Shown here piece after piece: positions 1 through 8,431 of a stretch of DNA of 64,000 nt. A program made the translations under genes and the position numbers. Position 1 is the first letter of the stretch; each line of letters starts with the position of its first letter. This stretch comes from Syntrophomonas wolfei subsp. methylbutyratica (GTDB taxonomy: Bacteria > Bacillota > Syntrophomonadia > Syntrophomonadales > Syntrophomonadaceae): positions 21,576-85,575 of the forward strand of contig NZ_BBQT01000013.1 in the NCBI RefSeq assembly GCF_001570625.1, read 5' to 3'. The notes beneath the pieces were generated by a model that searched no databases, was not told the origin of the DNA, and saw only the letters and a program-made list of their open reading frames with translations.

Positions 1-1232
1 CCCCACCCGATTTGGAACCCATTTTTGCCCGGGAGCTGATTCTCCAGGAAGTCTCCAGTGAAAGGTTTATTGAGATACCCCGGGAGATCCGGGAGCTTTA
101 TAAACAGTACCGGCCCTCCCCGCTCTTCAGAGCTCGCCGGCTGGAAGCAGCACTGCAGAGCAACTGCCGGATTTATTATAAATATGAAGGGGTAAGCCCG
201 GTGGGAAGCCATAAGCTTAACACGGCCCTGCCTCAGGTTTATTACAATAAGGTGCAGGGCATCAAGAGGGTAAGTACTGAAACAGGTGCAGGCCAGTGGG
301 GTACAGCTCTGTCTTTAGCCTGCAAACACTTTGGGCTGGAAGCCATGGTTTATATGGTTAAGGTTAGTTTTTACCAGAAGCCCTACCGGCGCTCTATCAT
401 GGAACTATACGGAGGGCGTTGCATACCCAGCCCCAGCAATCTTACTGAGAGCGGGCGCCAGGCTCTGGCTAAGGACCCGGAAACCCCGGGAAGCCTGGCT
501 ATTGCCATTAGTGAAGCGGTAGAAGATGCGGTAACCCGGGATGATACCAACTACTCCCTGGGTAGTGTCTTAAACCATGTTTGCTTGCATCAGAGCATTA
601 TCGGCCAGGAAGTGAAGATGCAGATGGAAATGGTGGATGATTACCCGGATATAATTATCGGCTGTTGCGGTGGGGGCAGCAATTTTGCCGGAATAGCCTT
701 CCCTTTCATCCCGGATAAACTGGCCGGGAAGAATATTCGTCTGATAGCGGTTGAGCCTACGGCCTGTCCGACCCTAACCCAAGGGGTTTATGCCTATGAT
801 TATGGTGATGTGGCCGGTTTCACCCCGCTTATGAAGATGTATACCTTAGGTCATGATTTTATCCCCTCGGGAATCCACGCGGGCGGTCTGCGTTATCATG
901 GGGAATCCCCCCTGGTCAGCCGTCTTTATCACGATAAACTTATTGAAGCAGTAGCGGTTAAGCAAAACCCGACCTTCGAAGCCGCGGTGCTTTTTGCCCA
1001 GACCGAGAGCATAGTGCCGGCTCCAGAGTCAGCTCATGCTATACGGGTAGCCATAGACGAGGCCCTGAAAGCCAGAGAAGAAGGGGTTTCCCGTACTATT
1101 GTCTTTAATTTGAGCGGACATGGCCATCTCGACCTCTTCTCCTATGATAAATATCTGTCCGGAGAAACGGAAGATGTTGAATTTTCTGATGCTGAATTGC
1201 AGGAGAGCTTGAGAAACCTGCCCCAGATCTAA
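1..1232 (+). CDS. trpB: Tryptophan synthase beta-like protein, TrpB2 type (5' end missing)
   Basis: PLP-dependent beta-replacement enzyme that would join indole and serine to tryptophan. The frame is open to the first base, and the codons before a TTG at 12 read PPDL, which fits the TrpB2 consensus ahead of PIF; so the true start lies upstream and the TTG is not the start. About 406 of roughly 450 residues are present. Visible marks are the PLP lysine in GSHKLNTA, the phosphate loop GCCGGGSNF and a C-terminal [10 protein letters not shown]. The TrpB2 group differs from classical TrpB and is often encoded without a linked trpA; none follows here. It may act on free indole, or be a paralogue with another role. 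Family call is firm, exact role less so. Confidence 0.88.
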   Translation, partial: PPDLEPIFARELILQEVSSERFIEIPREIRELYKQYRPSPLFRARRLEAALQSNCRIYYKYEGVSPVGSHKLNTALPQVYYNKVQGIKRVSTETGAGQWGTALSLACKHFGLEAMVYMVKVSFYQKPYRRSIMELYGGRCIPSPSNLTESGRQALAKDPETPGSLAIAISEAVEDAVTRDDTNYSLGSVLNHVCLHQSIIGQEVKMQMEMVDDYPDIIIGCCGGGSNFAGIAFPFIPDKLAGKNIRLIAVEPTACPTLTQGVYAYDYGDVAGFTPLMKMYTLGHDFIPSGIHAGGLRYHGESPLVSRLYHDKLIEAVAVKQNPTFEAAVLFAQTESIVPAPESAHAIRVAIDEALKAREEGVSRTIVFNLSGHGHLDLFSYDKYLSGETEDVEFSDAELQESLRNLPQI

Positions 1233-1299
1233 AGCCAAGTAAAGCCTGGGAGTGACTGGAAGCAACGGCCACCCCCAGCTTTTTATTTTCTGAAACTCC

Positions 1300-1420
1300 T
1301 GACGCTCGACGCTTATTTCGCTTTCCGCCTTCTGTCTTCTGATGACTTTTCTTACTAACTTCTAATCACCGGCATCTGGCGAGCATTCCGTCTTCCGTCT
1401 CCCGACGTCTGACGGCCAAT
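1300..1420. repeat. Dispersed CTTCCGTC-type short repeat
   Basis: The 286-base gap after the TrpB2 gene is filled with loosely repeated pyrimidine-rich words (ctgacgctcgacgc, ttccgccttctgtcttctg, ttccgtcttccgtctcccg). The same words, or their complements (GAAGACGGA), recur near 5,350, 36,830 and 42,810. No coding potential is visible here. Confidence 0.5.
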
Positions 1421-1518
1421 TACTACCCCGCCATTGCAGGGATGCTGCATTTTGTATATATTCTAATTAGAAAAGTTAGGGATGAGGGAAATCCCCTTCT
1501 TCCTTGGAAAGGATGAGT

Positions 1519-2208
1519 ATGCCCAATAAGCGTTTACTGGCTATAAGCGATAGTGTAATCAGGGGGAAGGCGGCGGCGGATATTGGCGCTGATCATGGTT
1601 TGCTGGCCTGCTTTCTGCTGGAAAAAGATATAGTACCTCGGGTGATTGCCAGCGAAATAAAAGAGGGACCTTTTGAGCGGCTAAGAAAGGCGGTGGAGAA
1701 GAGTCCCTTCGGTGAGCGCATGGAACTGCGGTTGGGGAACGGCCTGGAGGTTTTGCGGCCGGGGGAGGTTGCTACGGTCATTATTGCAGGCATGGGTGGA
1801 GATAATATAGCGGAAATACTGTCGCGGAAATGGTCTCACTCAGCCAGCTACAGAAAATTTATTTTTCAACCCATGACTAAAGCGGGAGTTTTGCGCCGGG
1901 AGCTTTCCCAGCAAGGCTGGCCTATTTTGGAGGAAAAGCTGGTGGAAGAGCAGCAGCGAATTTATTTGATTCTAAGCTCTTGTCCCGGTGATAATCCTTA
2001 TGAACTTACCTCCTTGGAGTTGGATTTGGGGCCCATTATACTAAGATGTGACAACCCATTAAAGAAGCGTCTTCTGGAAGACAGTTTGAGGAAATATCGC
2101 CGGGTTTACCAGGGGCTGTTGCAATCCAAGGGTATCATTCAAGCCAATAGTTTAGAGGAATATGAGAAAAAAATTAAAACATTGGAGGAGATAATCCATG
2201 CAAGCTAG
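1519..2208 (+). CDS. trmK: tRNA (adenine-22-N1)-methyltransferase TrmK
   Basis: SAM-dependent methyltransferase of the YqfN/TrmK family, which makes m1A22 in bacterial tRNAs. The SAM-binding loop reads AAADIGADHGLLACFLL near the N-terminus and the catalytic-core motif IIAGMGG follows about 60 residues on. I start at ATG 1519 because GAAAGG at 1507-1512 is 6 bases upstream; TTG 1504 and ATG 1513 are in frame but badly spaced. Length (229 aa) fits the family. The 3' end overlaps the next gene by 11 bases, so the two are translationally coupled, the same trmK-yqfO pairing seen in many Firmicutes. Confidence 0.9.
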   Translation: MPNKRLLAISDSVIRGKAAADIGADHGLLACFLLEKDIVPRVIASEIKEGPFERLRKAVEKSPFGERMELRLGNGLEVLRPGEVATVIIAGMGGDNIAEILSRKWSHSASYRKFIFQPMTKAGVLRRELSQQGWPILEEKLVEEQQRIYLILSSCPGDNPYELTSLELDLGPIILRCDNPLKKRLLEDSLRKYRRVYQGLLQSKGIIQANSLEEYEKKIKTLEEIIHAS

Positions 2209-3313
2209 AGTTAAGGATATTATCAGCATTATGGAAGAACATTTTCCACCCTGGCTGGCCGAAGCCTGGGACAATAGTGGTCTGCAGCTGGGTTCGACCA
2301 ACAAAGCGGTTAAGAAAGTGGCAGTGGCTCTGGATTTGGATGAAAGCATCCTCAATCAGGCCCTGGAATTACAGGTTGCTATGATAATCACCCATCACCC
2401 GCTTTTTTTCAAGCCCCTTAAGCAGATCAATTATGAATCACCCGTCGGCTGTCTAATCCAGAGAATAGTCAAAGCCGGAATTAGCGTATATGCTGCCCAC
2501 AGCAACCTGGACGCTGCCGAAAAAGGCCTCAATCAAATTCTGGCTGAACTGCTGGGCTTGCAGGATATTGATACTCTGGGGAATTCCCAAAAAGAGGAAT
2601 TATACAAGCTGGTGGTTTTTGTCCCCGTCAGCCATTGCGAGGAAGTTCGCCAGGCTATAAATGGAGCCGGGGCCGGTTTTATCGGTAACTACTCTGATTG
2701 CAGTTTCCGGGTGCGGGGAACCGGTACTTTTCGCCCGGGTGCCGGAACCCAGCCGTTCCTTGGACAAGAGGGAGAATTAGAAGAAGCTGACGAATTCAGG
2801 CTGGAAACTGTCGTCAGGAAGCGGGAACTCGCTCAAGTGCTGCAAGCCATGCAGGAGGCCCATCCTTACGAAGAAGCAGCCTTTGATATTTTTCGCCTGG
2901 AGCAAGCAGGGAAAGGCTACAGTATGGGAAGATGCGGTTTATTGCCTGAGGAGACAAAGCTAGGGGACTATGCCCGCCAGGTAAAAGAGACTCTGGGACT
3001 GGAAGCAGTCCGGGTGGTGGGTGATTTGAATAAAGTAATAAGAAAAGTGGCAATAGTCAGTGGTTCCGGAGCCAGTCTGATTCCGGGAATAAGCCGGCAA
3101 GGAGTAGAGCTCCTGGTAACTGGTGACCTCAAATATCATGAAGCCCGGGATGCTGAGGCTTTGGGTTTATCTATTATTGATGCCGGTCACCAGGGAACAG
3201 AGGAGATTATTTCGGCTCATCTCAGCCGCTTTCTACAAAAGGAATGCCAGAAGCGCGGAATGAAGGTAGAATTCATACCCCTTTATTCCGGCCCTTGTTT
3301 CAAATACTTATAA
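2198..3313 (+). CDS. Nif3-like dinuclear metal-centre protein (YqfO / GTP cyclohydrolase I type 2 homolog)
   Basis: Member of the Nif3/YbgI/YqfO family: a ring-forming protein with a two-metal site. The HHP metal motif lies in IITHHPLFFKP, the family signature WDNSGLQLG is near residue 25, and the C-terminal GDLKYHEARDA and DAGHQGTE give the remaining metal ligands. At 371 aa it has the long YqfO form, with the central inserted domain (about residues 130-230) that short YbgI proteins lack. It overlaps trmK by 11 bases. Its substrate is not settled for the family; no function beyond a metal-dependent hydrolase fold is claimed. Confidence 0.88.
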   Translation: MQARVKDIISIMEEHFPPWLAEAWDNSGLQLGSTNKAVKKVAVALDLDESILNQALELQVAMIITHHPLFFKPLKQINYESPVGCLIQRIVKAGISVYAAHSNLDAAEKGLNQILAELLGLQDIDTLGNSQKEELYKLVVFVPVSHCEEVRQAINGAGAGFIGNYSDCSFRVRGTGTFRPGAGTQPFLGQEGELEEADEFRLETVVRKRELAQVLQAMQEAHPYEEAAFDIFRLEQAGKGYSMGRCGLLPEETKLGDYARQVKETLGLEAVRVVGDLNKVIRKVAIVSGSGASLIPGISRQGVELLVTGDLKYHEARDAEALGLSIIDAGHQGTEEIISAHLSRFLQKECQKRGMKVEFIPLYSGPCFKYL

Positions 3314-3445
3314 TGTTAATTCTGACTCCGCACTCCGCACTTTTTCTAATTAAAAATGTTCCTGAAAAAAGGGATTCAGGGCTAATGTGTAGAATAGAAA
3401 GGAGACATTAAAAAAGGAAAGGATTTCAATTAGAGGGGACTTGGG

Positions 3446-4468
3446 ATGCTTAAGATTAAGACAAGTAATTTGAAGCCGGGAATAAAGCTGGGGAAGGATA
3501 TATATTCATATGATTCCCAGCTTCTGTTGACCAATGGCAGCACCATTACCCAAGAACATCTCGATAACTTTGCCCGGAGAAATATCGAAGAAGTATTCAT
3601 TTTGGATGAATCTCCCCGCATAAAACCGGAGCGCGAGTTTGAAGATGTTTATCAGGATGCCCTGGAAGTCGTTAAATCGTTTATGGTTGGGGCTATGTTG
3701 GGAAGTCCTCTGGATTTCCAGGAAATAGATAAGACAGTGGACTTCTTGAGAGAACAGGCCTTTGATGCAATTGACCTTTTCCGGCAGATGCGCTTGATGA
3801 AGGATAAGGGAGAATATCTCTTTACCCATTCGATAAATGTTTCTCTTATCTGCATGTTATTGGGACGTTGGCTGAAATGCGATCAGAACACCATCAGAGA
3901 ACTGGGAATAGCCGGTCTTTTACATGATCTGGGTAAGGTTTTTATTGAAAACGATATTCTTAATAAACGCGGGAAATTAACGGAACAGGAGTATGAGGAG
4001 ATAAAAAAGCATACGATACGGGGATACAATTTTATCAGCGGGAACCCAGCTTTGAACATTGAAGTAGCCAATGCTGCCTTGATGCATCATGAAAGGTTAG
4101 ATGGCTCCGGTTATCCTTCGGGGTTAAAGGGTCAAATAAATTTCTATGCTGCGGTGGTAGCTGTAGCAGATGTTTATGATGCCATTACTTCGGCTCATTC
4201 CTATGCCGATAAGAGATCTCCCTATTCCGCGGCTGAAATACTGTGGCAGGAGTCATTTGGCAAGTTGGATGCCAGGATTACCAAAGTCTTTTATGATAAA
4301 ATCACTAATTTCTATGTAGGCAACAAAGTTTTGTTGAGCAATAAGAAAGAGGGAATAGTAATTTATGTAGATCCTTCTCAACCCACCCGTCCCATAGTAA
4401 TGGTGGATGATGAGTTCTACAACCTGGCCATTGATCGTTCAATTACTATTCAGGACATAATTGATTAG
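3446..4468 (+). CDS. HD-GYP domain protein, probable cyclic-di-GMP phosphodiesterase
   Basis: The N-terminal ~110 residues form an unassigned domain seen in many HD-GYP proteins. The HD-GYP core follows, with H128, the HD pair at 160-161 in LLHDLGK, H189, HH at 214-215 and GYP at 222-224 in DGSGYPSG. All the metal ligands expected of an active enzyme are visible. The last ~60 residues resemble a small beta domain. There is no membrane segment, so it is likely cytosolic. It stands alone between the Nif3 gene and HU. By family it should linearise cyclic di-GMP; the input signal is unknown. Confidence 0.88.
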   Translation: MLKIKTSNLKPGIKLGKDIYSYDSQLLLTNGSTITQEHLDNFARRNIEEVFILDESPRIKPEREFEDVYQDALEVVKSFMVGAMLGSPLDFQEIDKTVDFLREQAFDAIDLFRQMRLMKDKGEYLFTHSINVSLICMLLGRWLKCDQNTIRELGIAGLLHDLGKVFIENDILNKRGKLTEQEYEEIKKHTIRGYNFISGNPALNIEVANAALMHHERLDGSGYPSGLKGQINFYAAVVAVADVYDAITSAHSYADKRSPYSAAEILWQESFGKLDARITKVFYDKITNFYVGNKVLLSNKKEGIVIYVDPSQPTRPIVMVDDEFYNLAIDRSITIQDIID

Positions 4469-4659
4469 ATAAAACTTCCAAAGACCTGTATAATGGCTTT
4501 TTATGAATAAAAGTTGCTGATAAATGGAAGAATGAAAATACCTATTTAAGCCATATAAAAAGAAAAAATAAAAAAAAGTGATTCAATAGCAGGAATTACC
4601 GTTTTTTTGAGGAATGAGTGTAAAATATGGATAAAAAATTTTAAAGGGAGGACTATGTC

Positions 4660-4992
4660 GTGAACAAATCGGAACTGGTTAAATCTCTGGCTGAAAAAGC
4701 GGAAATCACCCAAAAAGATGCTGCAAAAGTTTTGGATGCATTGGTCGACAGTATTCAGCAAGCCCTGGCCGGTGGAGACAAAGTGCAGATTATTGGCTTC
4801 GGTAGTTTTGAGGTCCGTGACCGTAAGGAAAGAAAAGTCATTAGCCCGGCAACGGGAAAAGAAATCACGGTTCCTGCTACCAAAGTTCCAGCATTTAAAC
4901 CCGGCAAATCACTTAAAGAAGCAGTAGCTGTTAAGAAGAAAGCCGCCCCGGCAAAGGCCGGCGGCAAGAAAAAGACAGCCAAGAAGAAATAA
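4660..4992 (+). CDS. HU-family DNA-binding protein with basic C-terminal tail
   Basis: Histone-like dimer that bends DNA. The HU fold spans residues 1-90, with GFGSFEVRDRKER and the DNA-contacting arm ISPATGKEITVPATKVPAFKPG. Unlike typical 90-aa HU, it carries about 20 extra residues rich in Lys and Ala (KKKAAPAKAGGKKKTAKKK), like the tails of some mycobacterial and Deinococcus HU proteins. It starts at GTG 4660 behind AAGGGAGGA. An ATG at 4655 opens only a two-codon frame overlapping the start. A clear terminator follows, so it is probably monocistronic. Confidence 0.93.
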   Translation: MNKSELVKSLAEKAEITQKDAAKVLDALVDSIQQALAGGDKVQIIGFGSFEVRDRKERKVISPATGKEITVPATKVPAFKPGKSLKEAVAVKKKAAPAKAGGKKKTAKKK

Positions 4993-5044
4993 GTTGCACA
5001 GATATACGTAGATGTAATGAATAAAGATAAATATCCGGAAGAAT

Positions 5045-5073
5045 AAAGAGGCATATAAATATGCCTCTTTTTC
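5045..5073 (+). terminator. Intrinsic terminator after HU
   Basis: AAGAGGCATAT and ATATGCCTCTT form an 11-bp stem followed by a T run. It ends the HU transcript and separates it from the oppositely oriented RNase P RNA gene. Confidence 0.85.
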
Positions 5074-5119
5074 CTGGGTAAGTTTATCCTCTCTTACCCC
5101 TCACTTTTTGATTAAAAAA

Positions 5120-5513
5120 GTAAGTAAATCTATAAGCGGAGTTCTGTATTAGATAGTCATCTATCTGGGATAACAGTCGCCTGCTACCTCTAGCGACCTA
5201 ACCCGGGAACAAGACGGGCCGCCTCATTGTTCCCCTATTCGGTCTTGCTCCAGGTGGGGTTTGCCGAGCCATTCAGTCGCCTGAACGCTGGTGAGCTCTT
5301 ACCTCACCTTTCCACCCTTGCCGAAAACGGAGACCAGAACCCGGAATTTCCATCTTCCGACATCCGTCTTCCGCTCTGGTCTCCATTTCCGGCGGTTTCT
5401 TTCTGTGGCACTTTCCTTGGGGTCACCCCCACTGGATGTTATCCAGCACCCTGCCCTGCGGAGCTCCGACTTTCCTCAGGCAATAAATGCCTGCGACTAT
5501 CTGATTTACTTAC
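5120..5513 (-). ncRNA. rnpB: RNase P RNA (type A) with an elongated P12 hairpin
   Basis: Read on the minus strand, the conserved RNase P blocks appear in order: GAGGAAAGTCGGAGCTCCGC, CCAAGGAAAGTGCCACAGAAA, AGGGTGGAAAGGTGAGGTAAGAGCTCACC, the GGCAAACCCCACCTGGAGCAAGACC region and the 3' ACAGAACTCCGCTTAT. The ends pair as P1 (GTAAGTAAATC with GATTTACTTAC), which sets the limits; about 394 nt. Between the AAACCGCCGG and CCGTTTTCGG-side strands sits a long P12 hairpin closed by a perfect 10-bp GGAGACCAGA/TCTGGTCTCC stem. Its apical part carries GGAAGACGGATGTCGGAAGA, which looks like a dispersed intergenic repeat of this genome. Confidence 0.95.
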
Positions 5514-5537
5514 TTTATCTGCAAAACTGCAAGGTTT

Positions 5538-5566
5538 ATTATAATAGCTGTAGGGCTAATTGTAAA
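5538..5566 (-). promoter_or_regulatory. Promoter for RNase P RNA
   Basis: On the minus strand TTTACA and TATAAT are separated by 17 bases and lie about 25 bases before the P1 helix of rnpB. Good match to a housekeeping promoter. Confidence 0.7.
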
Positions 5567-5695
5567 GTTCCCACGAAATTGCGGAGAATTTGAAAAAACT
5601 TTTTTAAAAAGCAGGAAATACTTATTCTTTATAGAATAATTTTAGATAGATCAAAACGGGGAGTAACGAATAATAAGGTCAAATATTTTGTTTCC

Positions 5696-5724
5696 TTGTG
5701 TTACTCAGCTTAAAGTATTAAAAT
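5696..5724 (+). promoter_or_regulatory. Probable promoter of the small membrane protein gene
   Basis: TTGTGT and TAAAAT with a 17-base spacer, 35 bases before the start codon at 5759. Only the -10 match is strong. Confidence 0.45.
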
Positions 5725-5758
5725 ATTAGGTAAAAGAAAATTAAGAGGAGGTGAAAAG

Positions 5759-6085
5759 GTGTTAGCAATATTTGGATCAGCGGGCGCAGGACACGGAATT
5801 TGGGCGAATCCCCTGGTAGTACTTGCAATAGTAGTAGTTTCCATCTATATTTTCTTGAAATTCTGTAGTTGGGCAAAAAGTAAACAGCTATCAGCCGGAG
5901 TCAAGAAATGGGTATTCATTATTACCGGTTTGGGTCTGGTAGTGTTTAATGTATTATATGCCAGAGGCAATGCAATGGTCCACGAAAGTGGTGATTGGAG
6001 CGGAGCTACCACCGCATTATTAGCGTCTTTGGTATGGGTTTTCATTTTCGCTTATGCCTTGATGACGGAGACTAAAGCGGAATAA
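5759..6085 (+). CDS. Small three-helix membrane protein, unknown function
   Basis: I do not recognise this 108-aa protein. It has three hydrophobic segments (about residues 15-35, 49-66 and 83-103) with short charged loops (KFCSWAKSKQLSAGVKKW) and no catalytic motif. The start is GTG 5759 behind an excellent AGAGGAGGTG, and a terminator follows directly, so it is a genuine single-gene transcript that should be well translated. Size and topology would suit a small membrane subunit or transporter accessory, but nothing nearby points to a partner. Confidence 0.75.
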   Translation: MLAIFGSAGAGHGIWANPLVVLAIVVVSIYIFLKFCSWAKSKQLSAGVKKWVFIITGLGLVVFNVLYARGNAMVHESGDWSGATTALLASLVWVFIFAYALMTETKAE

Positions 6086-6098
6086 TAAAAGGATGGAT

Positions 6099-6124
6099 AG
6101 GCGGCTGAGGGCCGCCTTTTTCTT
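6099..6124 (+). terminator. Intrinsic terminator
   Basis: GGCGGC and GCCGCC stem with a short loop and TTTTTCTTTT tail, 13 bases after the small membrane protein gene. Confidence 0.85.
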
Positions 6125-6140
6125 TTATCTAAGTATGATT

Positions 6141-6452
6141 CCGCTGCAAAAAGTAATAATTATGCATTTGCTTGCATAAATATTCCGCTCCAGCGTCCTT
6201 AATAGCGACCGCAGGGAGCATCAGTTGTGCCCGACAGGGCGCTACGCATGAGCAACACCTACGGCTTGTCTCGCGGCTCAAGGGGTACCGCGCCAATCTC
6301 CCGTCCATGGGAGGTGGCGCTCCCGCGACATCCTGTCGCTCGCCCCCTTTCGCCTGCTCGTCTTCGCCGGGTGTTGCATCCATGCTTCGCCAACGCTCGC
6401 TTTGCATATTTATGCAACCCTTATGCAACAAAAAGGGGTTTTTGCAGTAGAA
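6141..6452. mobile_element. Non-coding inverted-repeat element, family A (about 310 bp)
   Basis: Fills the gap between two genes. The ends read GCTGCAAAAAG and TTTTTGCAGTAGAA, matching the GACTCTACTGCAAAAA ends of other copies. Inside each end is an A/T block (TTGCATAAATATTCCGCTC; CGCTTTGCATATTTATGCAA) and then a GC-rich core with GCGCTACGCATGAGCAACACC, CTTGTCTCGCGGCTCAAGG and CGACATCCTGTCGCTCGCC. Further copies or parts lie at 12,615, 13,739, 16,985, 24,433, 37,575, 56,062 and 62,503. Open frames inside are accidental: they occur in several frames and on both strands. Confidence 0.8.
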
Positions 6453-6503
6453 CCAAGTATCAAAGTGTAACGGCAATTCTTATGGATGGTGGGTGTCTGA
6501 CTG

Positions 6504-8339
6504 ATGGCGGAAAGGATAAAAATCACATTAAAATGCCCTGACAGGCCGCCTATGGAGTTTTGGACCCTGACAGGTAAAAACCTCTGGGATAGCATAATGA
6601 CGAGCGGAATGGCCGCCACGGGGGCCTGTGGCGGTAAAGGAAATTGTGGGCAGTGCAAGGTCAGGCTGGAAGGAGAGATTAATGAAATCAGCGATAGCGA
6701 ACGGCAGCATCTCCTTCCGGAAGAATTAAGAACCGGCACCCGGCTGGCTTGTTTTTGCCGGGTTAAAGCGCCCTTAACGGTTTATCTTGATCCTCTGGCC
6801 CTGGCTATACAGGATCAAGCCTGGCTAAAGAGCGATTCCCCTGTAGCTTTTTCCGCTCCGGTGAAGAATCGCCAGATACTGATTCCGGGAATGGAGAAGG
6901 ATTCTCCGGTTCCGCTTCTTACCCGCCTGGCCCGGGCCTTGCCCGGCATAAAGTTGGAATTGAGCGTTGACAATTTAAACCGGCTGGCACAAATCGACCG
7001 TATTGGGAGACCGGCCTTGGAACTGCAGGCCCTGGTATTTAAGGAGCAGGCAGTAAAATATATCGGGCGCAAAAAAGAAAAGGCCTGCGGCCTGGCCCTG
7101 GATATAGGCAGTACCAGCCTTTTTGCCGCCATGTTAAATCTGGAGGACGGGGAGCATTTGGCCATTTCCACCAAACCCAACATGCAGAGGGTATACGGTG
7201 CAGACATACTATCCCGTGTGCTTCACTGTCTGGAAAATCCGGATGGTTTGGAACGATTGCAGCAGATACTGCTGAATAACCTGTCCAGTATGATTGAGGA
7301 AATGCTGGAAGAGACCGGAACTTCACCGGAGCATATATACTACCTGGTATTGGTGGGCAACCCGGTTATGCTGCACTTTTTACTCGGGTTAAATCCGGCA
7401 GGATTTGCCCAGGCACCATATGCCGGTATTTTTTGTGATGAATTCACTTACCCGGCAGCCGCTCTGGGGCTTCCGGTAAACCCGGAGGCGGAGATCCTGC
7501 TCCTTCCTCAAGTAGGGGGCTTTGTGGGCGCGGATACCGTGGCCGCTGTTTTAAGCCTGCCCGACTGGCGGAGCAGCAGTTTTTTACTGGTCGATATCGG
7601 CACCAACGGCGAAGTTGTAGTGGGAAACCGGGGAAAACTATGGGCGGCTTCAGCTGCTGCCGGTCCTGCTTTTGAAGGTGGCGGAATAAGCAGTGGAATG
7701 ATTGCTGGAGATGGCGCTATCGACAAGATATGCCTTAACCCGGAAGGGGGACTGGAATACAATCTTATTGGAGATAGCCCGGCCCGGGGGCTGTGCGGTT
7801 CGGCTATTATTGATATAACAGCCTGCCTGTGCCAGGGAGCTTACATAGATAGTTGCGGTATAATCACTGAGCTGGCCAGGGAGAAACTGAGAGTACGCCA
7901 GGGGGAAAGGGGAGCAGAAATAATCCTGGTAGAAGAAAACGAATCTTTCCGGGGTGCTCCGGTAGTCTTTAATCAGGAGGATATAAGGCAGGTGCAGCTG
8001 GCCAAGGCAGCCTTAAGGACAGCTATTGATGTATTGATGGAAGAGGCGGGATTAGAGTATAAGAAGCTGGAAAGGGTTTACCTGGCCGGGGCTTTTGGCA
8101 ATTACCTGAATCCCCATAATGCGGTTGATATAGGCATGATTCCCCCGATAAAAACGGACACAATAAGGAATATTGGTAATGCCGCTGCTGCCGGAGCTAT
8201 TGCGGCATTATTATCCCCGGATAAACAGCGGGAAGCCCGCGAAATAAAGGAACAAGTACGTTATGTGGAACTCGCCCTATATCCCGATTTCCAGTCCCTC
8301 TACCTCAATAAATTGAATTTTGACCCGACTGCAAAATAG
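6504..8339 (+). CDS. 2Fe-2S/ASKHA protein, corrinoid-activator (RACE) family
   Basis: Residues 1-95 form a plant-type 2Fe-2S domain (C42, C48, C51 and C83 or C85). The rest is a DUF4445/ASKHA ATPase-like domain with LALDIGSTSLFAA, LVDIGTNGEVVVG and YLAGAFGNYLNP. Characterised relatives use ATP to reduce inactive Co(II) corrinoid proteins back to Co(I) for methyl transfer. At 611 aa it has the usual length. No corrinoid protein or methyltransferase gene is adjacent, so the partner is encoded elsewhere or the protein has another low-potential reduction job. Start at ATG 6504; the ribosome site is weak. Confidence 0.85.
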   Translation: MAERIKITLKCPDRPPMEFWTLTGKNLWDSIMTSGMAATGACGGKGNCGQCKVRLEGEINEISDSERQHLLPEELRTGTRLACFCRVKAPLTVYLDPLALAIQDQAWLKSDSPVAFSAPVKNRQILIPGMEKDSPVPLLTRLARALPGIKLELSVDNLNRLAQIDRIGRPALELQALVFKEQAVKYIGRKKEKACGLALDIGSTSLFAAMLNLEDGEHLAISTKPNMQRVYGADILSRVLHCLENPDGLERLQQILLNNLSSMIEEMLEETGTSPEHIYYLVLVGNPVMLHFLLGLNPAGFAQAPYAGIFCDEFTYPAAALGLPVNPEAEILLLPQVGGFVGADTVAAVLSLPDWRSSSFLLVDIGTNGEVVVGNRGKLWAASAAAGPAFEGGGISSGMIAGDGAIDKICLNPEGGLEYNLIGDSPARGLCGSAIIDITACLCQGAYIDSCGIITELAREKLRVRQGERGAEIILVEENESFRGAPVVFNQEDIRQVQLAKAALRTAIDVLMEEAGLEYKKLERVYLAGAFGNYLNPHNAVDIGMIPPIKTDTIRNIGNAAAAGAIAALLSPDKQREAREIKEQVRYVELALYPDFQSLYLNKLNFDPTAK

Positions 8340-8431
8340 CCTTTTGATAGAAGCATATTAATATTTTTAGAGGAATTTCAATAATTTCTCAGAATTATTA
8401 AAGAATTAGAGATAAATAAGGGGGTAGAAAA

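Noticed and set aside
5227..5593. Two 100-codon frames between HU and the small membrane protein
   Set aside because: They run antisense through the RNase P RNA gene, whose conserved structure explains the sequence.
6172..6541. Open frames of about 90-110 codons on both strands in the 6.1-6.5 kb gap
   Set aside because: They are translations of the family A repeat, occur in several frames and both strands, and recur at 13.8, 56.1 and 62.6 kb as repeat shadows.
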